A DNA stretch of 49,948 bases. It comes from an uncultured Collinsella sp. GTDB taxonomy: Bacteria; Actinomycetota; Coriobacteriia; Coriobacteriales; Coriobacteriaceae. The stretch is taken from assembly GCA_934654625.1 (NCBI GenBank), contig CAKUGM010000005.1, positions 1-49,948 of the forward strand, given 5' to 3'. This document shows, piece by piece, positions 16,010 to 23,681 of the stretch (position 1 is the stretch's first letter; every line of letters begins with the position of its first letter). Position numbers and translations under genes: made by a program. The notes below the pieces were generated by a model, which saw nothing but the letters and a program-made list of their open reading frames with translations, did not search any database and had not been told where the DNA came from.

Positions 16010-16978
16010 CTACAGCACGCAGGTGAGGGCGATGAGTATTGGGATAGCATATGTGGGAAGAATCGCTTGCGTGAGGGCGGCGGTCTCGCGGATGTAGCCG
16101 CGCGACCAAGCGCGGTGCGCGCTGGAGGCACCGACACCAATGGCTTTGAGGCCCTCGGCCGTGGCATACATCGTGCAGCGCGGAAGATGATAGTCGGTCG
16201 AAACGACGGCTACGCGCGCTCCTGCACCCAAGCGCTCCTCGATCAGGCGGCGAGAAAAGCGCATGTTCTCCCTGGTCGTGGTGGAGCGGTCTTCGTCGAT
16301 GATGAGTTCGCCTGGCACGCCCTGCTCCTCGAGATACCGGTGCATGGCGGCGGCTTCGCTCACGCATTCGTCCGCGCCCTGCCCGCCCGAAACTACAATA
16401 TGCGCGCAACATCCCTGCCTGCGCCACAGCTCGAGCGCTCGATCAAGACGCGAGGTAAGAAACGGGGAAGGGCGGTTGCCCCTAAGCGCTGCGCCGGGCA
16501 CGATGATGACGTCTACGCGATCTTTCGGGTCGCATCGATGCGTGCGGGCGTACCGATCAAGCGTCGCGACGCTCAGCGAGAACCAAAGACTGCATGCGCC
16601 TGGGACGTTTGCACAGAGAAGCACCGCGCCCTTCCATCCTGCGGCGACTGCGACAGCCGGGACGAGCGGGCAGGCGGCGACGCAAATCGCGAGGACACAT
16701 CCTAAACAGGCAATCGAGGAGATGCCGCGGGAGCATATCGATGTGCAAACGTGGAGAACGAGAGACCCCGCACACGACCAGCAAATCAGGATGCACGCGA
16801 TGGTAGCGCTAAAGCGGAGTTCCTGCGGCGCGTGCATGCATGCGCGCTCGAGCGCCCATGTTATCGCAGCCATAAGGGGAACCGCGCAGGTGAAGGGTCG
16901 GGGGTGACGTCTACGACAGATGATATAGGCAGCGATGCACACCAAGGGGATAAGCAATTCGAATGCCGCAGCTGCCAT
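16010..16978 (-). CDS. DUF218 (YdcF/SanA/ElyC-like) membrane protein
   Basis: A 322-aa protein. Several hydrophobic segments occupy residues 1-150, including one at the N terminus. Then comes the DUF218 domain, about 155-290: VDVIIVPGAALRG, then IVVSGGQGADE, EDRSTTTRENMRFS and VVSTDYHLPRC. A final hydrophobic helix closes the chain. Members of this family (SanA, ElyC, YdcF) are linked to envelope integrity and lipid-carrier metabolism in other bacteria; the enzymatic role is not settled. GGAG stands 5 bp before the ATG. The gene is convergent with the helicase gene. Confidence 0.85.
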   Translation of the reverse strand: MAAAAFELLIPLVCIAAYIICRRRHPRPFTCAVPLMAAITWALERACMHAPQELRFSATIACILICWSCAGSLVLHVCTSICSRGISSIACLGCVLAICVAACPLVPAVAVAAGWKGAVLLCANVPGACSLWFSLSVATLDRYARTHRCDPKDRVDVIIVPGAALRGNRPSPFLTSRLDRALELWRRQGCCAHIVVSGGQGADECVSEAAAMHRYLEEQGVPGELIIDEDRSTTTRENMRFSRRLIEERLGAGARVAVVSTDYHLPRCTMYATAEGLKAIGVGASSAHRAWSRGYIRETAALTQAILPTYAIPILIALTCVL

Positions 16979-17005
16979 GATGCTCCGAGTGCGATGTCGC
17001 GGGCT

Positions 17006-17035
17006 AATAAAAAAGCTCCAACAAAGTTGGAGCTT
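17006..17035 (-). terminator. Terminator of tRNA-Ala
   Basis: On the minus strand a 10-bp perfect stem, AAGCTCCAAC with GTTGGAGCTT around AAA/TTT, runs into a T-rich tract (17006-17014). It begins 13 bp after the tRNA 3' end. Confidence 0.9.
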
Positions 17036-17047
17036 GAAACGTCAAGG

Positions 17048-17120
17048 TGGAGACGAAGGGAGTCGAACCCTCGGCCTCTGCCATGCGACGGCAGCGCTCT
17101 CCCAACTGAGCTACGTCCCC
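17048..17120 (-). tRNA. tRNA-Ala (anticodon CGC)
   Basis: The 73-nt minus-strand sequence folds into a full cloverleaf. The acceptor GGGGACG pairs with CGTCTCC including G3-U70, the decisive alanine identity pair. The D arm is GCTC-AGTTGGGA-GAGC, the anticodon stem CTGCC/GGCAG holds the loop GTCGCAT, and the T arm is GAGGG-TTCGACT-CCCTT. The anticodon CGC reads GCG, a common Ala codon in this high-GC genome. CCA is not encoded after A73. It has its own promoter and terminator. Confidence 0.97.
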
Positions 17121-17133
17121 AAGACAAGTGTCT

Positions 17134-17161
17134 ATGATAGCAAGATGATGAATGCTGTCAA
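17134..17161 (-). promoter_or_regulatory. Promoter of tRNA-Ala
   Basis: On the minus strand a perfect -35 TTGACA (17156-17161) and -10 TATCAT (17134-17139) are separated by 16 bp. The expected start is about 7 nt before the mature tRNA end. Confidence 0.8.
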
Positions 17162-17197
17162 CTAAGACACGCAAAAAGGGCCACCCCACGCGTCACG

Positions 17198-17224
17198 AAA
17201 ATGAACCCACCTCAACAAGGTGGG
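17198..17224 (-). terminator. Terminator of the structured RNA
   Basis: The minus-strand stem CCCACCT-tgttg-AGGTGGG is followed by TTCATTTT. It overlaps the closing stem of the RNA by 2 nt. Confidence 0.7.
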
Positions 17225-17362
17225 CGCCCTCATCGCTCTCTCCAGCGTCCTTAACAACGAAGGATACCTGTACCAGAAACGACTGTGTGGGCTCCCTAAA
17301 TAAACTCGACGGTTCACCCAGTTGCTTCGCGTGGGGCGGAACAACTTCATCATAGGGCACCA
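17198..17362 (-). ncRNA. Structured RNA, possibly 6S RNA
   Basis: No gene fits 17162-17509. On the minus strand the start GGTGCCCT (17354-17361) pairs with AGGGCGCC (17223-17230), closing a 139-nt domain. Inside are a small hairpin TCCTT/AAGGA on the 3' side and an apical stem ACTGGGTG/CACACAGT with one mismatch. A perfect 7-bp hairpin (CCCACCT/AGGTGGG) followed by TTCATTTT ends it. A long closed rod with a large internal bubble, a small hairpin on its 3' strand, and a GGGCGCCCACC-type 3' end matches what I recall of 6S RNAs, which inhibit RNA polymerase. It could also be an unnamed RNA. No strong promoter is visible. Confidence 0.42.
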
Positions 17363-17466
17363 CATATCCAATACCAGTCTTGACTTATGACAATCTATGT
17401 CACAAGATGAAAAAACAGGTCTCGATGCTGTTCTCGGCACGAGCATATCTCATGAGAATCTTAAAG

Positions 17467-17492
17467 ACGCCGCAGGTAGAAGCGGCGTTTTT
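17467..17492 (+). terminator. Terminator hairpin in the radical SAM leader
   Basis: The 7-bp perfect stem ACGCCGC/GCGGCGT is followed by TTTTT and then, within 6 bp, by the GGAGG of the radical SAM gene. A TTGACT with a weak -10 (CAAGAT, 17-bp spacing) lies about 65 bp upstream. The arrangement could be an attenuator for the radical SAM gene rather than the end of an unseen transcript. Confidence 0.6.
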
Positions 17493-17509
17493 CATATGGA
17501 GGCGTTGTC

Positions 17510-18451
17510 TTGACCACTCAATCCGCACCGATAGCCCCTGCGTCCTGCGCGCTGTGCCCCCGGCTTTGCCATGCCGATCGCGCTGCCGGCGGGCAAGGGG
17601 TCTGCGGTGCCGACGATACCCTGCGCGTGGCGCGCGCCGCCCTTCACATGTGGGAGGAGCCTCCCATTTCCGGTGAGGCCGGGTCGGGCACCATCTTTTT
17701 TAGCGGGTGCTCCCTTAAATGCGTCTTTTGCCAAAACCATGAGATTTCGACCGGGAATTTCGGGCTTAAGATCGAGCCGGAGCGTCTGGTCCAGATTATG
17801 CTGGAGCTCCAAGAGCAAGGTGCCCTCAACATCAATCTCGTCACGGCGACGCACTATGCCCATCTGCTTCCCTGGGCTATCGGTCGCGCGCGCGAAGAGG
17901 GCCTTTCCATTCCGATCGTTTACAACACGAGCGGCTATGAGCTGGAAAGCGCCGTGCATGAACTGGGCGATTTGGTGGACGTGTGGCTCACCGACTTTAA
18001 GTACGCCTCGTCTGATCTTGCCGCCAGCCTTTCGAATGTGCGTGACTACCCAGATGTTGCTCGTCGGGGCCTGGCACAGATGTGCCGCGAGATCGATCGC
18101 CGGGGCGGCATCGTATACGACGAGAACGGCATGATGCTGCAGGGAATGATCGTGCGCCATCTGGTGCTGTCGGGCCATGCGGACGATTCGTGCCGTGTGC
18201 TCGACGCGGTATGGGACGTGGCGGGCGATGTGCCTATCTCGGTGATGAATCAATACACGCCAAATGAGGCCATGCGCGCTGCGGGCGGCGACCTTGCTCG
18301 CGCGGTGACCGACGAGGAATACGAGTGCGTGCTCGACCACGCCGACGACTTGGGCTTTACCACCATGTTTTGGCAGGAGGGCGGAGCCGTCGACGAGAGC
18401 TTCACGCCTGCTTTTGATACCACCGGTGTGCTGCACGCGCCCGACGCTTAG
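17510..18451 (+). CDS. PflX-like radical SAM protein
   Basis: A 313-aa radical SAM protein resembling pyruvate-formate-lyase-activating-enzyme homologues of the PflX group (COG1313). The cluster motif is GCSLKCVFCQN (C-x3-C-x2-C), binding a 4Fe-4S cluster and SAM. An extra Cys-rich start, CALCPRLCHADR with a following GVCG, is also characteristic of the group. No glycyl-radical enzyme gene is adjacent, so the target is unknown. The start is TTG 17510, 7 bp after a perfect GGAGG. A terminator-like hairpin directly precedes it. Confidence 0.85.
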   Translation: MTTQSAPIAPASCALCPRLCHADRAAGGQGVCGADDTLRVARAALHMWEEPPISGEAGSGTIFFSGCSLKCVFCQNHEISTGNFGLKIEPERLVQIMLELQEQGALNINLVTATHYAHLLPWAIGRAREEGLSIPIVYNTSGYELESAVHELGDLVDVWLTDFKYASSDLAASLSNVRDYPDVARRGLAQMCREIDRRGGIVYDENGMMLQGMIVRHLVLSGHADDSCRVLDAVWDVAGDVPISVMNQYTPNEAMRAAGGDLARAVTDEEYECVLDHADDLGFTTMFWQEGGAVDESFTPAFDTTGVLHAPDA

Positions 18452-18588
18452 GCGCTGCAGATGTTAACCGTACGCGGAAGGTCGCGCCGGCAAAGCGTTG
18501 CTTCGGCGTTACGGGTATACTGCAAGCCAATATGAGCCGTTCCGCATGCGCCCGCCGCTTTGCGAAGCGTTGAAAACGAGGTGTTTTC

Positions 18589-18993
18589 ATGACTGATACC
18601 AAGGCATCGCCCCTGAGTGATGATGAGCGCGCCGAGCTTGAGGCCCTGCGCGCCGAGAAAGCCCGCCGCGAGGAAGAAGAGCGTGCGCGCCAGGAACGCG
18701 CCGAGCTCGAGGCCCTGCGCGCCGAGCGCCAGCGCGCCGAGGCGGCGAAAACCCCGGAGGCCGAGCGCCCCGCGCAGACCGCGCCCGCAGGGGCCGCGTC
18801 CCGTCCCGCTCCAGTCCGAGAAAAGCCCATTGTCGACCCCGACCATCTCACCTTTGGTCAGAAGATGGTGCTAGGCGACACGAGTAACGATGATGACGAT
18901 ATTCCCGGCATGCCGCCGGCGCAAAAGATCATCGTCGGCCTTGCGCTCCTTTTTGTCGTGGTCGGTGCCGCCTGGATGTTCCTCCATCAGTAA
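18589..18993 (+). CDS. Coiled-coil, tail-anchored membrane protein
   Basis: A 134-aa protein I do not recognise. Residues 10-55 are a charged coiled coil in which the unit ELEALRAE occurs twice (18-25 and 40-47 approximately). A Pro/Ala-rich linker follows, then the segment LTFGQKMVLGD and an acidic DDDD patch. A single membrane helix, IIVGLALLFVVVGAAWMFL, ends the chain, so the bulk should be cytoplasmic. It lies between the radical SAM gene and pncB on the same strand. Confidence 0.75.
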   Translation: MTDTKASPLSDDERAELEALRAEKARREEEERARQERAELEALRAERQRAEAAKTPEAERPAQTAPAGAASRPAPVREKPIVDPDHLTFGQKMVLGDTSNDDDDIPGMPPAQKIIVGLALLFVVVGAAWMFLHQ

Positions 18994-19029
18994 TAATTCG
19001 TTTAATTAACCCTTGTCATTGGAGATGCC

Positions 19030-20544
19030 ATGGCGCTGACAGATGTTTCCCGCCCCACCGATGTGGCGATGCTTACCGACCTTTATGAGCTCACGATGGC
19101 TCAGGGCCTGTGGGAAAACGACAAGCTCGAGGAGCGCGACTGCTTTACCGCGTTCTATCGTGACAAGCCCTTTGGCAGCGCCTACGCCGTGATGTGCGGC
19201 ACGTCCGACCTGCCCGACCTGGTGGAGAACCTACGCTTCACCGACGAGGACGTCGACTATCTGGCATCGCTTTCTGCACCTGCGGGCGGGCGCATGTTCA
19301 ATCCTGCGTTCCTCGAGTACCTGCGGGAATTTCGCGCTCACGTCGATATCGACGCTGTGGCCGAGGGCGACCTCGTGTTTCCGCGCGAGCCCATGGTGCG
19401 CGTGACCGGCCCTGCGCTTGAATGCCAGCTGCTCGAGACAGCACTGCTCAATACCATCGGCTTCCAGACGCTTGTTGCCACCAAGACGGCGCGCGTGGTC
19501 GCTGTCGCAAAGGGCCGCCCGGTTGCCGAATTTGGCCTGCGCCGCGCCCAGGGACCTGATGGCGGCATGGCCGTTGCCCGTGCGAGTTACGTGGCAGGCG
19601 CTGCGAGCACATCCAACGTGCTCGCGGGCCGCAAATACGGTATCCCCGTCTTCGGCACGCACGCGCACAGCTGGGTGATGAGCTTCGATACCGAGCTCGA
19701 GGCCTTTCGCGCTTTCGCCAAGTCCATGCCCAATAACTGTACGCTGCTCATCGATACCTATGATGTGCGCGAGGGCATCGAGAACGCCATTACGGTGGCG
19801 AAGGAGATGGAGGCGCGCGGCGAGCGTCTTTCGGCCATCCGTATCGACTCCGGCGACCTGGCGAAGCTCTCTGCCTACGTGCGCGCTCGCTTGGATGCGG
19901 AAGGGCTGGAATACGTCAAGATCTCGGTCTCCAATGACCTGGACGAATATACTATCCAGTCACTTTTGTCCCAAGGCGCTCCCATCGACTCCTTTGGCGT
20001 GGGCACCAAGCTTGCCACTTGCTACGATCAGCCCGCGCTTGGTGGCGTATACAAGCTTTCGGCGCGCCTCGAGGCCGGTTGCGATGAATGGACTCCGGTG
20101 GTCAAACTCTCCGAGCAACCCTATAAACGCACCATTCCGGGCCGTCAGCACATCCGCCGCTTTGTGGACGAGGCGGGCAGCCCCGTGTGCGACATGATTT
20201 ATGACGAGATGTACATGGAGGGCGAAGGCGACGCGCGCGGCACCTCTGTTGTGAGCGTGGACGATGCCGCCCTCGTGGCAGATGTCTCCGGTCTTTCTGG
20301 TCGTGAGGTCATGGTTCCCATCGTGCGCGATGGCCGCGCTGTGGCTCCGCGCGAGTCAATCGAGCTTGCGCGCACACGTTGCCGCGAGGCGCTCGATTCG
20401 CTCGACGGCGTCTACAAGCGTTTTTTGTATCCGCAATCTTACATGGTGGGCATGGAATCCGGCCTTGCACGCTTGCGCGACGAGCTGGTGCGCGAGCGCA
20501 TGGCCGAGACCGCTCCGACTCTCATGTGGAAGAAGCGAGGCTAG
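19030..20544 (+). CDS. pncB: Nicotinate phosphoribosyltransferase
   Basis: A 504-aa enzyme that makes nicotinate mononucleotide from nicotinate and PRPP in NAD salvage. MLTDLYELTMAQGLW at the start, EFGLRRAQGPDGG, FGTHAHSWVM and IRIDSGDLAKLS are the family's substrate-binding segments. The length fits the longer PncB type found in Gram-positive bacteria. GGAG precedes the ATG. proB starts 3 bp after the stop, so the two are almost certainly one transcript. Confidence 0.93.
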   Translation: MALTDVSRPTDVAMLTDLYELTMAQGLWENDKLEERDCFTAFYRDKPFGSAYAVMCGTSDLPDLVENLRFTDEDVDYLASLSAPAGGRMFNPAFLEYLREFRAHVDIDAVAEGDLVFPREPMVRVTGPALECQLLETALLNTIGFQTLVATKTARVVAVAKGRPVAEFGLRRAQGPDGGMAVARASYVAGAASTSNVLAGRKYGIPVFGTHAHSWVMSFDTELEAFRAFAKSMPNNCTLLIDTYDVREGIENAITVAKEMEARGERLSAIRIDSGDLAKLSAYVRARLDAEGLEYVKISVSNDLDEYTIQSLLSQGAPIDSFGVGTKLATCYDQPALGGVYKLSARLEAGCDEWTPVVKLSEQPYKRTIPGRQHIRRFVDEAGSPVCDMIYDEMYMEGEGDARGTSVVSVDDAALVADVSGLSGREVMVPIVRDGRAVAPRESIELARTRCREALDSLDGVYKRFLYPQSYMVGMESGLARLRDELVRERMAETAPTLMWKKRG

Positions 20545-20547
20545 GGC

Positions 20548-21675
20548 ATGGCAAACGATTTCAAGACGATGGTCGTGAAGATCGGCTCCTCCACGGTGGT
20601 GGGGGAGGACGGTCGTATCGACCGCGCGTTTATCTCCAATCTGGCGCGCCAGGCGGCGGAGCTTCGCCGTCTGGGATGGAACTTGGTGGTGGTGAGCTCG
20701 GGCGCCATGGCGTGCGGCTATCCTATCTTGGGGTTCAGCGCTAAGCCTAAGGGCGACTTGCCGAGCCTACAGGCGTGCGCCTCGGCCGGCCAGTGCATTT
20801 TGAGTGCGGCTTACGACGAAGAGTTCCACGCGCATGACATCTTGACCTCGCTTGTGCTGCTCACGCGTCACGACACCGCTCGCCGTTCTTCCTACCTGCA
20901 TGCGCGCGATGCGTTGCTACGCCTAGTCGAGCTCGGCGTGGTACCGGTCGTGAACGAGAACGACACTGTGAGCGTTGCGGAGATCAAGTTTGGCGACAAC
21001 GACACCCTGGCGGCGCTCGTGAGCTGCCTGGTTTCTGCCGACATGTGCGTCACCCTCTCCGATATCGACGGACTCTATACCGCCAACCCCTCGATCGACC
21101 CCGGCGCGCGTTTTATCCCGCGCGTGGAGAAGATCGATGCAAAGATCATCGGTTCCGCAGGCGATTCGTCCACGTCGGTGGGAACGGGCGGCATGATCAC
21201 GAAGATTCGCGCGAGTCGCATCCTTATGACGGCCGGCATCGAGAGCGTTATCTGTTCCGGTTCCGAACCGGATGCCCTGGTGCGCATCGCCCGCGGCGAG
21301 AGCGTGGGAACTTTGTTTGCGCCGCCGGTCAAGCATCTGGATATCGCTCCGCGCAAGCTGTGGATCGCTCTGGGCGACAAGGCCCATGGCTCCGTGACGG
21401 TGGATGATGGTGCGGCACATGCCCTTACCGACAACGGTTCCTCTCTTTTGGCCGTTGGCATTTGCGAGGTCGAAGGCTCGTTTGCCGCCGGTGATATTTT
21501 GGACGTCAAGGACGCAAGCGGCATGGTCGTGGCGCGCGGCATCGCCGAGGCGGATTCCGATACGCTCGAGCTCGCGGCGGGCCGCCGACAGGAAGAGATC
21601 GAATCCAACCGCTTGCTGGCGCAGCTTGCGGGCAAGCCTGCCATTCATCGCGATAATTTGATCGTGTTCGCATAA
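20548..21675 (+). CDS. proB: Glutamate 5-kinase
   Basis: A 375-aa enzyme that phosphorylates glutamate, the first and feedback-inhibited step of proline synthesis. The amino-acid-kinase domain (about 1-255) carries VVKIGSSTV, VVSSGAMACG, VVNENDTVS and GTGGMITKI. The C-terminal 100 residues form a PUA domain, present in most bacterial ProB proteins. It follows pncB by 3 bp. Its pathway partner proA lies 3.6 kb downstream on the same strand, separated by a sortase remnant and two minus-strand genes. Confidence 0.95.
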   Translation: MANDFKTMVVKIGSSTVVGEDGRIDRAFISNLARQAAELRRLGWNLVVVSSGAMACGYPILGFSAKPKGDLPSLQACASAGQCILSAAYDEEFHAHDILTSLVLLTRHDTARRSSYLHARDALLRLVELGVVPVVNENDTVSVAEIKFGDNDTLAALVSCLVSADMCVTLSDIDGLYTANPSIDPGARFIPRVEKIDAKIIGSAGDSSTSVGTGGMITKIRASRILMTAGIESVICSGSEPDALVRIARGESVGTLFAPPVKHLDIAPRKLWIALGDKAHGSVTVDDGAAHALTDNGSSLLAVGICEVEGSFAAGDILDVKDASGMVVARGIAEADSDTLELAAGRRQEEIESNRLLAQLAGKPAIHRDNLIVFA

Positions 21676-21729
21676 GGGGCATCGCCGATAGGGATGCAAT
21701 GGCCGAGAGCCGTGGTTTCGAGATGGTAG

Positions 21730-22443
21730 CAATCTGTCTCGCAAACCGATATCGCCCTCAAGGCGATCGATACCGTCTTTACCGATGATGGAGAGTCTTC
21801 GGGTGGAGAAGGTGCGGCATCCCCGCACGATCCCGAGGTCCTTTCCGCGGCGGATAAGGCGGCTTCGTCTCGTCCTTGGCTCGAGGACTACAACGAGCGC
21901 GTGCGCTGCGGACAGGGCCCTCTTATCAATGACCCCTTCGCGTTTGGAGAAAGCGACCAGTCGTTTGCCGCGACCGGTCTTGTGGATGCCTCCGTTGGCG
22001 TCCTGACGGTATCCTCCATGGAATGCGAGGCGCCCATCTATCTGGGCTCGAGCGAGCGGAACATGCTTCGAGGGGCCGCGGTTGTGGCGGGAATTTCCGC
22101 GCCTTTGGGTGAGAAATCTTCAAACTGCGTTATCGCTGCTCATCGAGGCATGTATTTCCGTTGGGTCGAAGACGTGAAGATCGGAGACCTGGCGCAGCTG
22201 CGTACCATTTGGGGCTCCTATGTGTATCGCGTTGTCGATATCAAGGCTATCTATCCCTCCGATTTGGACGAGGTCGCCGTTCAAGAGGGACGTGACCTAC
22301 TCACGCTCTCGACATGTCATCCTTACGGGCATAACAAGAAGCGCATCATCGTCGTGTGCGAGCGAGATTCAAACGCCAAGCTGGAGACCGCAACCGGCGC
22401 GGCGGACCCGCCAAGCGGCGCTTTCCTCACAAGTGGAATTTGA
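21730..22443 (+). pseudogene. Class C sortase remnant lacking membrane anchors
   Basis: The frame is open for 237 codons, from just after a TAG at 21727 to a TGA at 22441. It encodes a recognisable class C (pilus-type) sortase core. The DPF lid is at 21931-21939 and the catalytic residues are all intact: His (22141, AAHRG), Cys (22315, TLSTC) and Arg (22342, NKKRII). Both membrane segments expected in such enzymes are missing. No ATG or good ribosome site precedes the conserved region; the nearest start is a GTG at 21901, inside the region before the lid. No pilin or LPxTG gene is adjacent. A 5'- and 3'-truncated remnant is the simplest reading; a soluble sortase is the alternative. Confidence 0.7.
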
Positions 22444-22502
22444 CCGAGCGAAGAACAAGTATTCCGACCGAACGCTCAACCTGCGATCCCCTCGCCACTG
22501 TC

Positions 22503-23642
22503 TCACTCTGTAATGAACTCCACCCGGTCGAGTTCGGGGACGTTGAGGGAGATGAGCCTCTCGGCTGTTTCACGGTCGCGCTTGTCGAGCTCCGCCTCCG
22601 TGGTGACGCGCGCGACGACCTCTCGCTTGGTGCCGTCTTGCGAGCCATCGCTTGCAAGGGAAGTCTCGACACCCACGGTATAGTCTTCAAATCCCGGCAC
22701 CACGGCGGTAAGTTCGCGCGTGGTCTCTGCTACACCGTAGGCGTCTGTGACGCCTGATTCGGCCGAGCCGATGGAACTTGCCGTCAGGACAAAGCAGGGG
22801 ATGGCAAAGATGGCCGTGCCGATGATGATGCGGCGGCGGACGATGCGCGAGAGCTTGTCTGCAAGGGCGCTCTCCTCGTCGGTGACGATGCCGTCGTCAT
22901 TGAGGTCACGTTTGAGTGGGACGCGCAGCATGAGGAGGACAGCTTCGGTTCCCAGCGCGATGAACACCACGTTGATGCCAAACTCATAGAGCGCGGAGAG
23001 AAAGAGCGACAGGTCCCAGACGGCAATGCCGTATCCTGCGGCGCACAGTGGCGGCATGAGGGCTGTAGCGACGGCCACGCCTGCGATGAGCGTCGACGGC
23101 TCCTGTTCGCGCGAGTTGCCCAGACCGCCTGCAAAGCCGCCTACGAGTGCTACGGCCAAGTCCCAGACGGTGGGCGATGAGTTGTCTACCAGCGCGGACG
23201 TAATGGTGGAGATGGGCGAGAACTTGAAGTAGAGGGTCGAGGTGGCAAGGCAAAACGCCATCTGCAGCAAAAGGCCCGTTACGGCATCGCGCGTGACATT
23301 GCGGTCGAGGGTGGCGATACCGTAGGCGATGGCCAAGACCGACCCCATAAGCGGGCAGATGAGCATGGCGCCGACGATGGCGATGTCGGAGTTGATGTCG
23401 AGGCCGATGCTCGCGATGAGCATGGCGACGATCAGAATGCACAGGTGCGTTCCGTCCAGACGTGCGCCGTTGACGAAGCGTTTGCGAATGGCGTTGTAGG
23501 GCGCGCGTCCCTCGCGAATGTTGAAGGCGCGCTTAAGAAAGCGCTTCGTGCGCATACTGGCCTTGCTGTGCCACGGGTGGATACCGTGACGGCGGTGGTG
23601 CCGCTCTCGCAGGCGCTTGAGCTCTTTGCGATCAAGTTCCAT
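22503..23642 (-). CDS. DUF389-family membrane protein
   Basis: A 379-aa integral membrane protein of the DUF389 (TIGR00341-type) family. A basic N-terminal stretch of about 60 residues precedes several helices, with the family segments GAMLICPLMGSVLAIAYG and IAGVAVATALMPPLCAAGYG. Between two helices, residues 246-257, lies a canonical EF-hand calcium loop, DLNDDGIVTDEE. The last 90 residues are soluble. The molecular function of the family is unknown. It starts 39 bp after the hydrolase gene on the same strand and probably shares its transcript. The ribosome site is weak. Confidence 0.82.
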   Translation of the reverse strand: MELDRKELKRLRERHHRRHGIHPWHSKASMRTKRFLKRAFNIREGRAPYNAIRKRFVNGARLDGTHLCILIVAMLIASIGLDINSDIAIVGAMLICPLMGSVLAIAYGIATLDRNVTRDAVTGLLLQMAFCLATSTLYFKFSPISTITSALVDNSSPTVWDLAVALVGGFAGGLGNSREQEPSTLIAGVAVATALMPPLCAAGYGIAVWDLSLFLSALYEFGINVVFIALGTEAVLLMLRVPLKRDLNDDGIVTDEESALADKLSRIVRRRIIIGTAIFAIPCFVLTASSIGSAESGVTDAYGVAETTRELTAVVPGFEDYTVGVETSLASDGSQDGTKREVVARVTTEAELDKRDRETAERLISLNVPELDRVEFITE

Positions 23643-23681
23643 GGTCGTTCTCGCGTTCCGTTCTCGCGTCTTTCGCCCCGG

